Positions 31,998-44,725 are shown, numbered from the stretch's first letter. The stretch is 64,000 nt of DNA from Artocarpus heterophyllus (GCA_025403435.1 CM046332.1:8797903-8861902); one strand, 5' to 3'. Numbers and translations are program-made. The notes: generated by a model from the sequence alone, not told the origin.

Positions 31998-34900
31998 ATG
32001 CGTGGTGCTGGAAAGAAATTATCCTCTGAGGAACCTGGTAAATCATCTTATTCGAATGCTGAGACAGAAACCGAGCCTTATCTAATTGCATCACTAAAAA
32101 TTAAAAAGCCTAGCAAGCTATATCGCAGCAAAAAGTATAAACAAAAGTTGAAGCCGACTTTGTTAAGAAAGAAAGATACTGACTCTTTGAACAAGGAAGA
32201 TAAGGTAAGTAGAAAACTGATCGCGAGAAAGGCCCCTGGTAAGAGGAAACTTGATAAGAAGTCTTCAAAGAAACTTTCTTCGTCGAAGTTTCCAGGTGAC
32301 AAAGTTCAGCCAAGTGGCTGTGACGGGGGCGGAGAAAGTGCAAATGGGGATGTTAGTATTGAAAAAATGAGAAAGAGGAGGAAGTGGAGGAAAAGAAAGA
32401 AGGTCAATGTGGAGCTCGACGAGCCTTCTCGCTTGCAAAGGAGAACAAGGTACCTTTTGATTAAAATGAAGCTGGAGCAGAACCTTATTGATGCTTATTC
32501 TGGTGAAGGCTGGAAAGGTCAGAGGTAATGAGGAGACATCTCAAATATATTTCCACTATTTTAAAACCAGACTTATTTTTTTTTTCCTTTCTTTTTTGAG
32601 AAGCTGGCTCATGAAACTTCATCTGTTATCTTGTTTAAGCTATCTATGGCCATTCTTTTTTAACCTGACATTGTGTTGATTTGAATTGATTTACATTTCG
32701 CAACTTATATATTAGGACAATTTCAGAGTCATAGGTAACTATGAGGTGTTGGAGAAAAAAATTTTGATTGATGAACTATTAAAGTCTGTGGAGTTACCCA
32801 TGTTGTATTCTGTATTAGTGATTCAACTTCTTTAATTTAAACTTCTGCTGCAGTCGGGAAAAGATTAGACCAGAAAAGGAACTTCAAAGGGCCAAGAAGC
32901 AGATTCTCAAGTGTAAGCTTGGTATTCGAGATACCATTCGACAATTGGATATGCTTAGTTCGGTTGGAAGCATTGAAGATTCTGTCATGGCTCCAGATGG
33001 ATCTGTGTATCATGAACATGTAAGTGAATACATCACTATCTTTGTTTTCTCTCTCTGTCTATGTTGAGTGAATTTTACCTGGTTTTCAACTTATGAAAAC
33101 TTTTGATTCATATTTTTATCTTTGAACTGCTTAGATATTTTGTGCAAAGTGTAAGTCACGTGAAGCCTTCCCTGATAATGATATCATTCTCTGTGACGGG
33201 GCATGCAATTCAGCTTTTCACCAAAAATGTCTTGATCCTCCATTGGATACTGAGAATAGTGAGTCTATTTACCACTTTTCTTCGCAATCTAAATTGGCTT
33301 CATTTAGCGACTGAACTTAATTGACTGCCACCTTGCAGTTCCCCCTGGAGATCAAGGATGGTTTTGCAGATTTTGCGAGTGCAGGATGGAAATTTTGGAT
33401 GCATTGAATGCTCATCTTGGCACGCACTTTTCCATGAATAACAATTGGGAGGTTAGCAAATATTGTAAGTCTTTTATTTATCTAAGCGGTATTCTACTTC
33501 TAATAATGGCAATAATGAATTCGCTTCTTGTACAAAGGATGTTTTCAAGGAAGAAGTTGCCTTACCGGAAGATGGAAATGTGTCACTAAATGCTGATGAT
33601 GAGTGGCCTTCAGATGATTCTGCTGATGATGATTATGATCCAGACAGGGGAGACAATAGCAGCAGCATTGGTGGTGCCGGTGCTGACGACAATGCATCAG
33701 ACGATGAATATTCATCTGACGGTAGTGTGGGATCCGATGACTCTTCAGACGCAGAAATATTATGCGGCCGCAGGCAGCGAAGGGATGTAGATTATAGGAA
33801 GTTATATGATGTAAGTATTCAAAACTTCATTGTTTATCTGGCATCTTAGAAACAGAGAATATAGTTTCTTTCTGCCATATATGAGCAAAATTAAGAATAA
33901 GGATTTTCTTTTGCCTTCAGCAGTATGGAACTTGTATTTTTCAATGACAGAAATTTAGGACCTTCAGAATCCCCATCGGAGATTTATATTTTGCGTAGAA
34001 AGTAAAAGTTTTCATCTTGTGTGACGAATGAAAAGCATCTAAAAGTACTCATTCGAAAGCTTATATTTATTAACGATAAGACTGTTTTTTCACATTATCA
34101 TATAAATTGTTCCACCTTATTGTTGTAGTGAAATTTTTTAATTTCATGTAGCTTTCGGTATAATTAAGACATTAAGTGTGTAGTTTTATGTGGGTATTTT
34201 GCTTGTAAAAAAGGAAATGTTCGGGAAGGATGCTCCTCCATATGAGCAAATTAGTGAAGATGAAGACTGGGGCCCTTCTAAAAGAAAGCGAAGAGAGAAG
34301 GAGTCTGATGCCGCCACTACCCTCATGACTCTTCATGAAAGTGAGAAAAAGAGTTCGGATGGGGATATTGGTGAAGTGAAGACAAAACATCCCGATGACA
34401 CTCAAAGTAAAAGATCATTTTTCAGAATTCCTCGAAATGCTGTAGAGGTAGCACTTTCCTCTCTCTATCTATACTTGATAGAAATCCTGGTGAGAATTCT
34501 ATGTCTTGTACTAAATGAATGCTTTCACTTCTGTACTGTACCAGAGGCTTCGTGAAGCGTTTGCTGAGAACGAACTGCCATCCAGAGACGTGAAGGAAAA
34601 TCTTTCAAAGGAGCTAGGCCTTGACTCAGAGAAGGTAAAGATCTACTTGTACGAGGAGAAAAAAATTTTCTAGCAAATGCTTTTTTTTGTATTGGGGTGC
34701 TCGCTTGGACTGTTGACCAATTTATCTGTTGAGTCTTTCTTGGATTTGATTGTCAAGGGTTTATTACCAGTTGAAAATAACTTTGTTGTTAATATATATA
34801 TATATATATATATGAATATCAGTTGGAAATTACTTGGTTCAAGCTAATAGTGGACTCTTTATTGATTTCAGGTTAGCAAATGGTTCAAAAATGCGCGTTA

Positions 34901-35936
34901 TTTAGCTTTGAAAACCAGAAAGGTGAGCTGGTGGTGCTGCATACTTTTTGGTGCATATGTCCTCTTAGATTCTGTAATTTCTGCTTTAAGATAATAGGCC
35001 ACTCTGATAGTATCGTTTTGTCTCTTCTCTTCAAGAGTACAACGGTAGATTTGATCTAAAAATAGACGATAAATTACTCGTAGTAATAACCAGTAACTTT
35101 CTTACATTTTTCTTTTACTGTTAATTTGCATCTTATTGGTCTTTCATGTTCAGGCAGAGAAGGAAAAACAGCTTCCCACATCCACTCCTAACATCTCCAA
35201 GAATTTCGGATGTGAAAATATGATGAAGGAAGATGCTGATCTCAGCATGCCGGACAATACCTCAACTGAAATTGTGGTCCGTGTTGCAAAGAATGTTAGG
35301 AAGACCTGTCCAAGAAAGCACCCGAAGTCATTAAGCAGCCCTTTAAAGAAGAAACGCCGCAAGGGCTCTTCTCTTATGTCACCAACAAATAAAAACAAGG
35401 TAGGTGTCTTCTATCAATTAGGGTATTTATTGATTTTTTTCTTCTACTTAGTACTCTAAATTGGTAAGAAATTAACCAAGGACCAACACTTGTTGTCCCA
35501 GGTGTGTTGGTAGTTCAATTTTTATTAGTTTCGCTGGTGATGAGCTGAAAAGTTACCAACATAAAACATACACATAAATAACCTCAAGGCGTGCTTTTAT
35601 GATTTCAGAATTGAAGTTGTTTTTCTTAAATTGATCAATTTCTTGGTATCTACTTTTGTTCAGGAATATAAGGAGTTGAGTGATGATGTGACCTTGAAGA
35701 AGCTTTTAAAGGAAAAGACCAAAGAGAAGAAGATGGTCAATTTTATTGGTGGAGGTGGATGTCTGGATGCAGAAGCAGAAATGGAAAAACTGTGTGAAGT
35801 CAAAGACAGAATAGAATATTTGAAGCAGAGATTAGTACAATTTGGAAATGCCAAAGCTAACAGTTTGGATAAAACCCCCTTTTATGGACAATCTGTGATT
35901 TATGTTCCTGTAGCAGAGCTAAGGGAAAAGGCTTGA
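31998..35936 (+). CDS. PHD-finger homeodomain transcription factor, PRHA/PRHP type
   Basis: Ten coding exons: 31998-32524, 32854-33019, 33135-33258, 33339-33451, 33538-33810, 34214-34447, 34545-34634, 34872-34922, 35154-35399, 35664-35936. They sum to 2097 nt in one frame, 698 aa. The N-terminus is Lys-rich with likely nuclear signals ([13 protein letters not shown] near 125-140). A PHD finger at residues 234-285 has C-x2-C, CDGAC, HQKC and CRFC, the C4HC3 set. A strongly acidic Asp/Ser stretch spans about 320-380. The homeodomain at about 472-526 is atypical, with WFKNAR in helix 3, and is split over three exons. A Leu-heptad region lies at about 644-668. Together these fit the pathogenesis-related homeodomain proteins (PRHA of Arabidopsis, PRHP of parsley), nuclear DNA-binding proteins tied to defence and auxin responses; HAT3.1 is a close alternative. 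It appears intact. A (TA)n tract lies in the intron at 34793-34813. Confidence 0.87.
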
Positions 35937-37242
35937 TCCCTATTTTTATTTTTGTATGGTATATTTACATGTTCCAAAAAAATGGAAAGTCTGGGGGGTG
36001 GCTTTCCTGGTGGCAAATGTACCGTTTTCCTAACTTACATAGATCAAAGAAAAAAAAAGCTTATTTACTAATTACTTCTTGCGCACGGTTCATTGTCTTA
36101 TGCATTATTTACTTCTTTTTTATCTTGCCCTTTGTTGTGGGGTTGTTAAATATGTTTTTTGGCATCAACTATCAAATAAAACTATTATGCACTTGCCTTT
36201 CGGAGGTGGGGGGAAAAAAACTTCTATTTTACTTTTGTTTGAAAGCCTATCCTGGTTTTCAGAGTCGAGTCAAAACTTATTTAGATTTCGCAGTGAAGCA
36301 AAGTATTAAGCTTTTTGCATTTCTATTTCTCAAAACGAAAGAAAGATCCACTCAAAGAGAGAGAGAGGAAAAAAAAAGGCTACCCCTCTTTCTGCATGTC
36401 TATCTGTCGAATGTTGCCCTTTATTAATTGAGATAAAATAACTCATGTGGCAAATTGGTGCAAAAAATAATAATAATAAAAATAAATAAATAAAAACAAT
36501 AAAAAATAAGTGATAATACATAGTTCAGCATCTGTAGGCTTTCTTTAAACGGTGGATGATGAAACTGCACTCATTCTTTATTGAATGTAAATATCAATCT
36601 TCATGTAATACTAAATTCAGGACTCTTAAATGTGCTTGAATCAACTATGTCAATTTTCAAGCTATCTAAAAAAAGGAAATTAAACCAAATATCGTTGTCC
36701 AAAAACTGCAAAGAAAGCCTCATATCCAAAATCCAGTAACAAACAAACCTCTTAAATAAAAATAAAAATATCAAGGAATATCTCTCTTAGAGTTGAATTT
36801 ATAAGCGTAATTTATACATCAAAACGACACATTTGAAATTCAACTCTCTAAACAGCCTAATTAACACCCAAAATTCTTGAATCCTTGTCCAAACCCACAA
36901 ACATTACCTCCTCAGACAAAACTGATTCTTCCTCAATCCTCACCATTCCTTCGAAACCCATGACTTTTCCTCTCTAATGCTTATCTGTATAGGTCCCCCA
37001 TCCTCCAAACATAAGTATATCTATATATGTATATGCGCGCGCCCGTGTGGAGAGATAAACAGAGAGGGAGAACAAAGAGAAAAGATAAGTGATTGTACCC
37101 TTTGAAGCAATAAATACTAGTAATTATTGCTTTGACCGTGGAAAACACAGCTTTCTATATATCTTATAAATATTTTGACGCAAGCAACACAAAGTATATC
37201 AAATGAAATAAAATTTATAACATTAAATTTCGTATAAGAAAT
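35937..37242. other. Spacer between converging genes
   Basis: Holds the 3' UTR of the homeodomain gene (extent unclear; T-rich to about 36440), a GA-rich patch at 36345-36380, AT-rich sequence, and TA/GC alternation near 37018-37045. No gene is visible. Open frames at 35933-36427 and 36330-36521 look like composition artefacts. Confidence 0.5.
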
Positions 37243-37656
37243 AAATATGTTTTTCCTTAAGCTTTGTCCCAAAATGGGAACCTCTCTTGCTGGCTTCAAC
37301 TCCAGTTGAAAGGTACGGCGATTCGATTTTAGTTTAACGGCCACTGAGAAAAAAACGGAAACATCATGCACCTGCAATGCATGCCGATAGACTTCAATCA
37401 AATGGTCATGAATGATTCTTTGGCCAGCTCCGCCAACTCAAGCGCAAATAAATAATTTTTTCCTTAAGCTTTGTCCCAAAATGGAAACCTCTCTTGCTCG
37501 CTTCAACTCCGGTTGAAAGGAACAGCAATTCGATTTTAGTTTAATGGCCACTGAAAGAAAAACGGAAACATCATGCACCTGCAATGCATGCCGATAGACT
37601 TTAATCAAATGGGCATGAATGATTCTTTAGCCAGCTCCGCCAACTTAAGCGCAAAC
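37243..37656. repeat. Tandem duplication of about 207 bp
   Basis: 37243-37449 and 37450-37656 are direct repeats (both with CTTAAGCTTTGTCCCAAAA and CATCATGCACCTGCAATGC), differing at perhaps 15-18 sites by eye. It is older than the neighbouring 296-bp duplication. On the minus strand the first copy gives part of a 94-codon frame (37117-37401) that the second does not keep intact. I see no known domain. Confidence 0.8.
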
Positions 37657-37813
37657 CATTTGGTCTCTTTGTAAAGCATCTAAGCTTATAACAAGTACTG
37701 CAATGATACAAGAGAAACTAAGCAACAATGTCATATTTTAATTTATAGTTATACAGTAATAACAAACGAGAACTAAAGTCATCATATGAAAACTTTGACA
37801 AATAGGTCAGCAA

Positions 37814-38405
37814 GTTCTTACTATATTATTAACTTTGCATACTTTCTGCATCCACGATACGATTTCTTGAATTGCCAATGTTCTTGACATGATCTGAAAG
37901 TTTCCGTTTCTCCAGTAGCCGTGGCCTCAACTATACGACGTAGGAACATAAGGATTTAAAGGCAAAACACAAATAACCGAAAATAAAAAGGCACAAAAGA
38001 TTAGAACGTCCATCCATTGCAATTTTAAGAAAACCCAACAAAAGAAACTAAAGTTCATATTCCAAACCAAATCACATTTAGAAACACAAGTATTAATATA
38101 CTAGAAGAGGTTCTTACTATATTATTAACTTTGCATACTTTCTGCATCCACGATACGATTTCTTGAATTGCCAATGTTCTTGACATGCTCTGAAAGTTTC
38201 CGTTTCTCCAGTAGCCGTGGCCTCAACTATACGACGTAGGAACATAAGGATTTAAAGGCAAAACACAAATAACCGAAAATAAAAAGGCACAAAAGATTAG
38301 AACGTCCATCCATTGCAATTTTAAGAAAACCTAAAAAAAGAAACTAAAGTTCATATTCCAAACCAAATCACATTTAGAAACACAAGTATTAATATACTAG
38401 AAGAG
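37814..38405. repeat. 296-bp tandem duplication containing a terminal exon
   Basis: 37814-38109 and 38110-38405 have identical length and differ at only about three positions by eye (one at 37892/38188, others near 38033/38329). Each copy holds the last coding exon of the PHD gene with its acceptor and stop. Confidence 0.93.
37829..37930 (-). pseudogene. Downstream duplicate of the PHD gene's last exon
   Basis: 102 nt, same acceptor (TATAG) and same stop as the upstream copy at 38226-38125. It encodes the same 33 residues except one Asp for Glu. It could serve as an alternative terminal exon; by position the upstream copy should be used first, leaving this one in the 3' UTR or beyond the transcript end. 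Confidence 0.75.
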
Positions 38406-41400
38406 CAATCTAATTCACATGGTTTGCCAAAATGTTTGGCAATGTAAAGCAAACCACGATTTAGTCTTAAATAATTTCTTGGGATTTTTTTTTTCTTTTG
38501 GAATTCTTTCTGCTTTTTAAGACTAATATAAAAAAAAAAAAAAAAAAAAGGTTAGGGAAATGCTACAATAAGACCCCCAAAATGGTCTTGTCAATAAAAA
38601 CCATTTCTTATCAATAAGATCCACTATTACTTTTTTTTTTGACCGTTGGATTGAAATCTAGTGGTTCAATATTTAGGTCTCACAAAAACAAAAACAAACA
38701 CAGTGTCATCTTATCATTTTTAGCACAACAAATATAAAAAATTAAAAAAAAAAACACAAAAATATCAGGAAAAAAAAATTGTTTGTTGGGGTGAGGGATC
38801 GCCAAAACTAAAATTTATTCCTATTCGAATTCACATGCTCTAAATCTTAAAGGACAACCGGAAAGATTTCAGTTATCTTCTGTCATTGGCCAAGCATGGT
38901 ATTAAGAAACCAATTACTTTAGTCATTCTTTCAAGTTTCAACAAACTTGTCCAGTGCCACCTAGTTCTTCTACCTTTCAAGCATTCAAAGCCATTGCTTA
39001 AGTTACTACTTGAAGTGTGGACACATACCTTCTCGAAAAACTTCAATTGCTCAACGACTTTGTCGGTTTCTATTTCCTAAGGCCATTATAGAGGACAAGA
39101 AAATACAAATAATCAGGAAGAATCATGAATACAGAAGAGAGTTTTGAGGACAACAAAAACGTAAATAACATACAATGCCACAATTCAAGCAAAAAGCTGT
39201 TCCTTCAAAAAGAATTGTTTAACTCACCTGTGGCACAGCACAATCGGCAGATCTAGGGTCCCAGAGGATAGAGCAATAGCACTCCCAGTCATCAGTTTGG
39301 ACTTCGAAAGGTGGAGCTCTGTTAATGGAAAATTTCCAGTATGTTACTCAACTTGAGCAGAGCCGACAAAAGATGTCAAGAGATTATGCTTAGAGAACGA
39401 GGAAAGGGACAAAAGAAGTGGAGCTACGTTTCTTATTTTATAACTAAAGAAAAAATGTTTGAGATAATCTCACTTTTACTCCTTGAACCATAGGCTAAAT
39501 CCCATTTTGGTCCTTGATTATTAAAACATTTGATCTATGAAATTGTCCCAAATTAGCGCTTTTGTCCATCTAACAGCTAAACTCTCAACAAAAAAAAGGT
39601 ACTTGAAGAGCATGTGTGGTTTTGTGGGAGTTGATTTTGTGAGATAACATGTTAGGGCATGAGTAGTAAAAAAAGGATGTCGAGCCCCTTTCTGTTGAGA
39701 TTGTAATAGTCTGATGGACAAAACTTGAAAGGACTAATTTTGACGTTTTAGTGCATCAAAGAATTGTTCTGAGACGTTTTAAGGAAAAAGGCCCAAAATG
39801 GGATAAAGGCCCAAAATGAGATTTGGCCGATAGCACGGGGCCTAAAAATTAGTTTAACCCACCATGCTTTTCATTTTCTGGGATAATCTTTTACATTTTA
39901 ATTGCGTATGTTTGTTTTATTGATAAGTTTATCTCGTATCGAAGTCATTTTGATCTTCTAAGGTTATCTGTCAACCAAGTAACACCTATTACATACATGA
40001 TACATGAAATTTGCATTCATTGAAACTGTTATTAAACTTTTACTAAATTATACAACCACTGATAGATTTTCCGACAAAGTATTGTAACTGAATTATTGAA
40101 TCCTTACCTTCATAAGTTTCAGTAATTCAAACTCTATGGACCCAGAAGCATATGACCATATGCAAAAAATGTACATAGAGAAGACTTATGCAAAATATGT
40201 ACATAGAGAAGACTATCTTATGCTTACCTGCGCCACTTTCCACATATAGTTTTGTTTGCACCATCTCCTGAATTATCTAAAACTGCTCGGCATTGAAGCC
40301 AATTGTGTACAGAGCCTAATTTAGAATTATTCAGCCTCGACTCCTGATTATGATAACTAAAAATTGTCAGTTGTGTCAAAAAGATTAAAAATTTTATTTC
40401 CAAGCAAGAAAAATACTGACTATAAACCAATGCTGTTTGAAGCCATACAAGCAAACTAGAAAACTGTGAAGGATCCAATTCCACAGATTCACCAATGCCA
40501 TCATCGTCACTGTATTGAACCAAATAACATGAGGCTACATGAAGGGAGAAAAAAAAAAGATCAAATAAATATCATGAACCATTTATTGTTGTTTCATATT
40601 TTTCTTTCCGAGGATACCTTGTCCGTTGTTCTTTTGAGGTAACTTTCAATAATTCAATAAATTATGTCTATTATTACACAATCTACAAATCTATTAATGA
40701 AAAAATTATGTAAAGACAAAAGGAGGAAGAGTCATCCTCCAGATAATCAAAACTAAGATACAAGAAAAGGTGCCCAACTCCTAACAAGATCGGAGAACAG
40801 CAAGCTCCTTAAAATCTTTTTTCTTTGTAGATCCAAATGGCTACCCCATTTAACTTTATCCCCAATAACAATATTATCCTCCTTAAACCCCACAAATACG
40901 ACATTTTCTCTCCAGCCAGATTGCCCAAAAAATTGCTAATACAACCACTTTTCCAAGTAAATTCCTCTAGACCCTAAGCCAAAACACAGGGAAACATCAC
41001 GTAGTTTTTTGCAAGATCTAGGAAGAACCCAAATGGATCTGGCAGATAACAAATAATTTTGCCTCCAAAATAAAGCGACACATAGTCAAAAACTCACAAG
41101 GTTTTCTTTTCTACCTAAATATTAGACCAACTCCAATGCAAATGCTAATATCAATGCAATTTTTTGGCACTTATGGGTGTGAAATGACATTTGCTATTCT
41201 GTCTTATTTTGTGCATCAACACATGTTGCTATTTTAAATGCATATCTGCTTTTGGTGTAATTATAAAGCTTTAGAACCTGTAAAAGTAAGCTTTTAATTT
41301 TCAAAAAAAAAAAAAAGAAATAAATAAAACAAGGGTAAATTTTATGAATTCCTATCGAATTATGTAACTTGTATCGATACGCCTCCTAAACCTTAAAACG

Positions 41401-44400
41401 TGTATATTGTGCCCCTGAACTATAATATTTCTCTAGATTCACCCTCTGAACTTTAAAACATATTGTTTTTTTGGGATAAAATTGCTAAATTTCGTTTGAT
41501 TTAAAATCAGATATAATACTTAAGGGTTAATATAGATGTCCTTTTCACTTTAAATGAACTAGTTGGGCACAAAACTCTTATACGTTCTATCTTTAGAGTA
41601 CCTGCTCAAAAGCGAAAAAAAGGGGAGGAAAAGTGGAAAGCGTATCGTAATTCAAGTTGGTTCTTTAAGGGTTTTGACTAAACAGATGAATTTACCCTTT
41701 CAATGAACGTCACAATTATTGTTTTGTAACAAGTTTCAAAGTTCAGAGGGGTGAATATATAGTCGTATTATAGTTCAAGGGATACAACGGCTACATTTTA
41801 AAGTTTGGGGGTATTTTGACAAAAGTGACATAATTCAAAGGGAATATGTAAAATTTGTCCAACTACAAACAAAGCAAAACAAAACATCATTGCAAAGTCC
41901 CAATATAAAAAGCACCGGCCAAACCAGTGTCGCCCTAACAAAACTGATTTCAGATTTATAAATGTCCTACAAAAGGAATTTAAACAATGTTTTAACATAT
42001 AAAAAAAGAAATGAAGAAACAGCGGGTAAAAAACAATCAATAGACTTCGGAAAGAAGATGAGTCCCAGAATGAAGAACAACTAATACCACAATACAACTT
42101 AAAAAAAAAGGATCAAAAGACTTTCGAGCTGCTTCGATCAAATTTTGAAACAACATAATTTGGTGGATGGGAAATTTTGAAACGTTTATCGTTAAAAGTA
42201 TAGATTAATATAGTAAAATTTTTTTGCATTACGTATCCTGATACATGAAATATTCTTCTAAAATGCCCCACAATAAACCAAGTTTCTTAATCTTCATCCA
42301 AAACCACTTTCACCGCGAAACAGGATTGATTTCAGCCTCGTTTGTTGCCTATCAAGAAGAATCTCAATCTCCAATAGAGACCTTCAAGCCATAATAATCA
42401 AACAAAAACTCAGCACCTACATCTTGCTATTTGTAAAGCTCAAAACCTAGGAAACATTCTAGCAAACTTCTAAGACCAGCAGCTCTAGTCTCAAACAAAA
42501 TCTGTTCCAAAAATCTATCAAACGCCACTTAAGAAAACACCCAACAAAGCTAAAGAAGCAACAAGTCTCCGCCTCAAAAGACCATAGCTTGAAGGAAGAC
42601 AGAGAGAGAGAGAGAGAGCAAGTTGTTCAAATGCTCATAGATGAGGCGTTTTTCCCAGATGCAGGAAGGGGCGAAAGAGAAGTTGGGGAAGCATGTCAAC
42701 GCTCTTCTTGAGGTTGGTAGTCGTGCTTCTGAGTAGGGGAAGTTTTGTAATATCTTTGTTTTTGGTATTCTAATTTTTAGAATATAAAACTATCGCTAAC
42801 CCACCTCCAAACAGCTTAAACTTTTGAGAAAATTGGTAAACTAACATGGGGTCAAAGCAAGAGGTGTTGAGTTTCAAACTCCTATAATTGCACTCTCTAT
42901 CCCCCTTCAAATGGTCATCATATGTTGGCCTTCAATATGTTTTACGTTTCTTCTTGTGTTGGCTTGCTAATTAATATTTACCCTCACATTTGCCCATTAA
43001 CCGGCCTCGCATGAAGGGAAGTGTATGAATTTATAACTATTGTTGGTGCACCTCCTAACTACTTAGCTTTTAGGATGGATTGGTAAACTAACACTAATTC
43101 TTTTGGATTTTAAGTGTTTTTTTCTTTTTAAGGATATTTTGGTCATTTTATAGTCAAAACTGGCTAGTGAGCAAAAAAAGGTACGGATTCGCCTATTAAC
43201 CAGTTGAAAACCAAGAGTATACAAATGAATATCCACATAATACAAGGTAAAAAAAGGCCACTTCTACGTTGTTATCCTAAAATCAAGGGTATACTTTATG
43301 AATTGTGCTTGTGGCTTAACTATGATAGGCACCTTAGTACATACATTCTTACTAGAGAATAGATCACTTCACTCTTTCACTTGGTTCTGATTAAGGTAAC
43401 TAGAAACCTACTTCATGGATCAGAAGCACCAAGTAAGTATGGCCCATCTCTATGTTGCATTACAAGTTAAAGCATTAAGGTGCAGACATTGTGTTATTTT
43501 TAAGTTGCTAATAATAACCCAGATAAGAAACGCTAATGGACTAAACCATGACCTTAGCTAGCACTTTCCTAGAACATTGTAGGTATCCTTGTAAAAAAAA
43601 TAAAAAAAAAAACTTTAAATTCAGCTAGAATTCAATAATACATACTTATCAATTGGACCTGGCCACTCAGGAACTTCTGCTTGAAAATCTTTGCCAATCC
43701 GAACACGTGTTGTATGAGGCACAATGTCTCTCAGCATTAATGCTACAGGACTCGTTTTTCCTTTGGATGATAAAACTTTATATCCAATCAATTCACTAGT
43801 AACATATGGCAATTTTCTACTCACTTTGTCCTTCAAAATTTCTTCCCTCTTTTGCATACAAGAATGGCAAAACCATTCATCAAGAGGTGTTTTCTCCAAA
43901 CGGGGGATGCAACAAGACAAGTGAAAAGCTTCTTCACAATGATCACAAATTAGCAAGTTAATTGAAGTTTCTAAACAAGCACAAATTTTGCACGACCGAC
44001 AATGGTTGTGCTTACTATTGTCAACACCATCGTCTTTAGGAGACACACAACTCATAGTTGGAAAGTCTCTTTCCAATCGCCCATGACTTCTAAGAACACG
44101 AATACAAAATTCCTTTTCTGATAGATCATCTCCCATAATTACTTCACTAGATGAGGAGCACTCGCTAGTTTCATCCACTTCAATCTTAGTGCAAGATGAA
44201 ACTTGTTTTGCATTTAACTTTGATGATGAGCAACTATCATTAACACTATCTACTTCTAATCTCTTCTGCACGCTACTTTTAGGTGCTCTATCAACTAGTA
44301 GATCAACATTCTGTTTCTTAGTTGAAACTAAAGGAGTATTAACGCTGCCAATAGAAACGGACTGTCCGCTTCCTCTTGTGCTGCCCTGTCCTTGTCTTGG

Positions 44401-44721
44401 AAGCCTGGCAATTGAATTCCCCCGTAACTTCCTCCGCTTGTATACAAGATTGGGTGTAGAGCTTCTGGACTTCGAGCTGATAGTTGAATGTTTGGAAGAT
44501 CCTCTCGGAAAATTTTGAGGACATGAATAATCCACAATCTTTTCGTCCTCTGTGATCAATTCAATCTTTTTGCAGCTGGAACCAAACTCGTCACAGCCTT
44601 TCGGACACATCTGCCAAGTTTCACCAGGCACCAAATCACATAACATGTTTTGCCTCCCATTCTCAGATTCGGGAGCTATTGGAGCTTCAATTATACTAAG
44701 AACAGAATAGTTTACCAACAT
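38125..44721 (-). CDS. PHD-finger nuclear protein, possibly EHD3-related
   Basis: Six coding exons on the minus strand: 44721-43646, 40509-40449, 40343-40228, 39318-39228, 39076-39029, 38226-38125. They sum to 1494 nt in frame, 497 aa, stop TAA at 38125-38127. A single C4HC3 PHD finger spans residues 244-288 (CKIC, CDHC, HLSC, CHSC with EWFC), suggesting chromatin reading. The N-terminal 240 residues are Ser-rich and low-complexity with basic patches. The C-terminal exons carry conserved-looking blocks: VPEWPGPI, GSVHNWLQCR, ICGKWRRAPPFEVQTDDWEC, SILWDPRSADCAVPQ and a Leu/Lys-rich end. This block order recalls rice EHD3-like PHD proteins, from memory only. The start was chosen at ATG 44721 because the frame further upstream begins with a non-ATG codon and runs through a likely splice acceptor (TTTCAG|GTAAAATG). 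Intron 1 is 3.1 kb and full of repeats. Confidence 0.82.
39490..39831. mobile_element. MITE in intron of PHD gene
   Basis: Inverted ends ATAGGCTAAATCCCATTTTG and (reverse complement) ATCGGCCAAATCTCATTTTG, with further inverted matches inward (TTTTGTCCATC(T/A)). It lies in the intron between exons 40343-40228 and 39318-39228. Confidence 0.65.
40640..41110 (-). mobile_element. LINE 3' tail fragment
   Basis: On the minus strand, near 40925, the sequence reads FWAIWLERKCRIC, like the C-terminal end of plant LINE reverse transcriptase proteins (AIWxERN box). It is followed by a decayed tail and a 3' UTR-like stretch. Frames are broken. It lies in intron 1 of the PHD gene. Recognised from pattern only. 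Confidence 0.5.
41333..41860. mobile_element. MITE of about 528 bp in intron 1 of PHD gene
   Basis: Left end GGGTAAATTTTATGAATTCC and, reverse complemented, right end GGACAAATTTTACATATTCC. Internal inverted matches include GAACTATAATA and CTGAACTTT. No obvious target duplication. The 99-codon minus frame at 41798-42097 is not a gene. Confidence 0.65.
42790..43097 (+). mobile_element. TRIM-like element in intron 1 of PHD gene
   Basis: Two direct repeats contain (A/T)AGCTT..A(C/G)TTTT.(A/G)GA then TTGGTAAACTAACA (42815-42848 and 43063-43097). After the first comes ATGGGGTCAAAGCAAGAGGT, a decayed version of the plant primer site context. No coding capacity. (GA)n lies nearby at 42600-42619. Confidence 0.45.
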
Positions 44722-44725
44722 TTTA

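Noticed and set aside
36079..36521. Hydrophobic frames downstream of the homeodomain gene
   Set aside because: T-rich 3' UTR and spacer; Phe/Leu runs come from composition.
41798..42097. 99-codon minus-strand frame in intron 1 of the PHD gene
   Set aside because: Begins within the MITE end and has no coding features.
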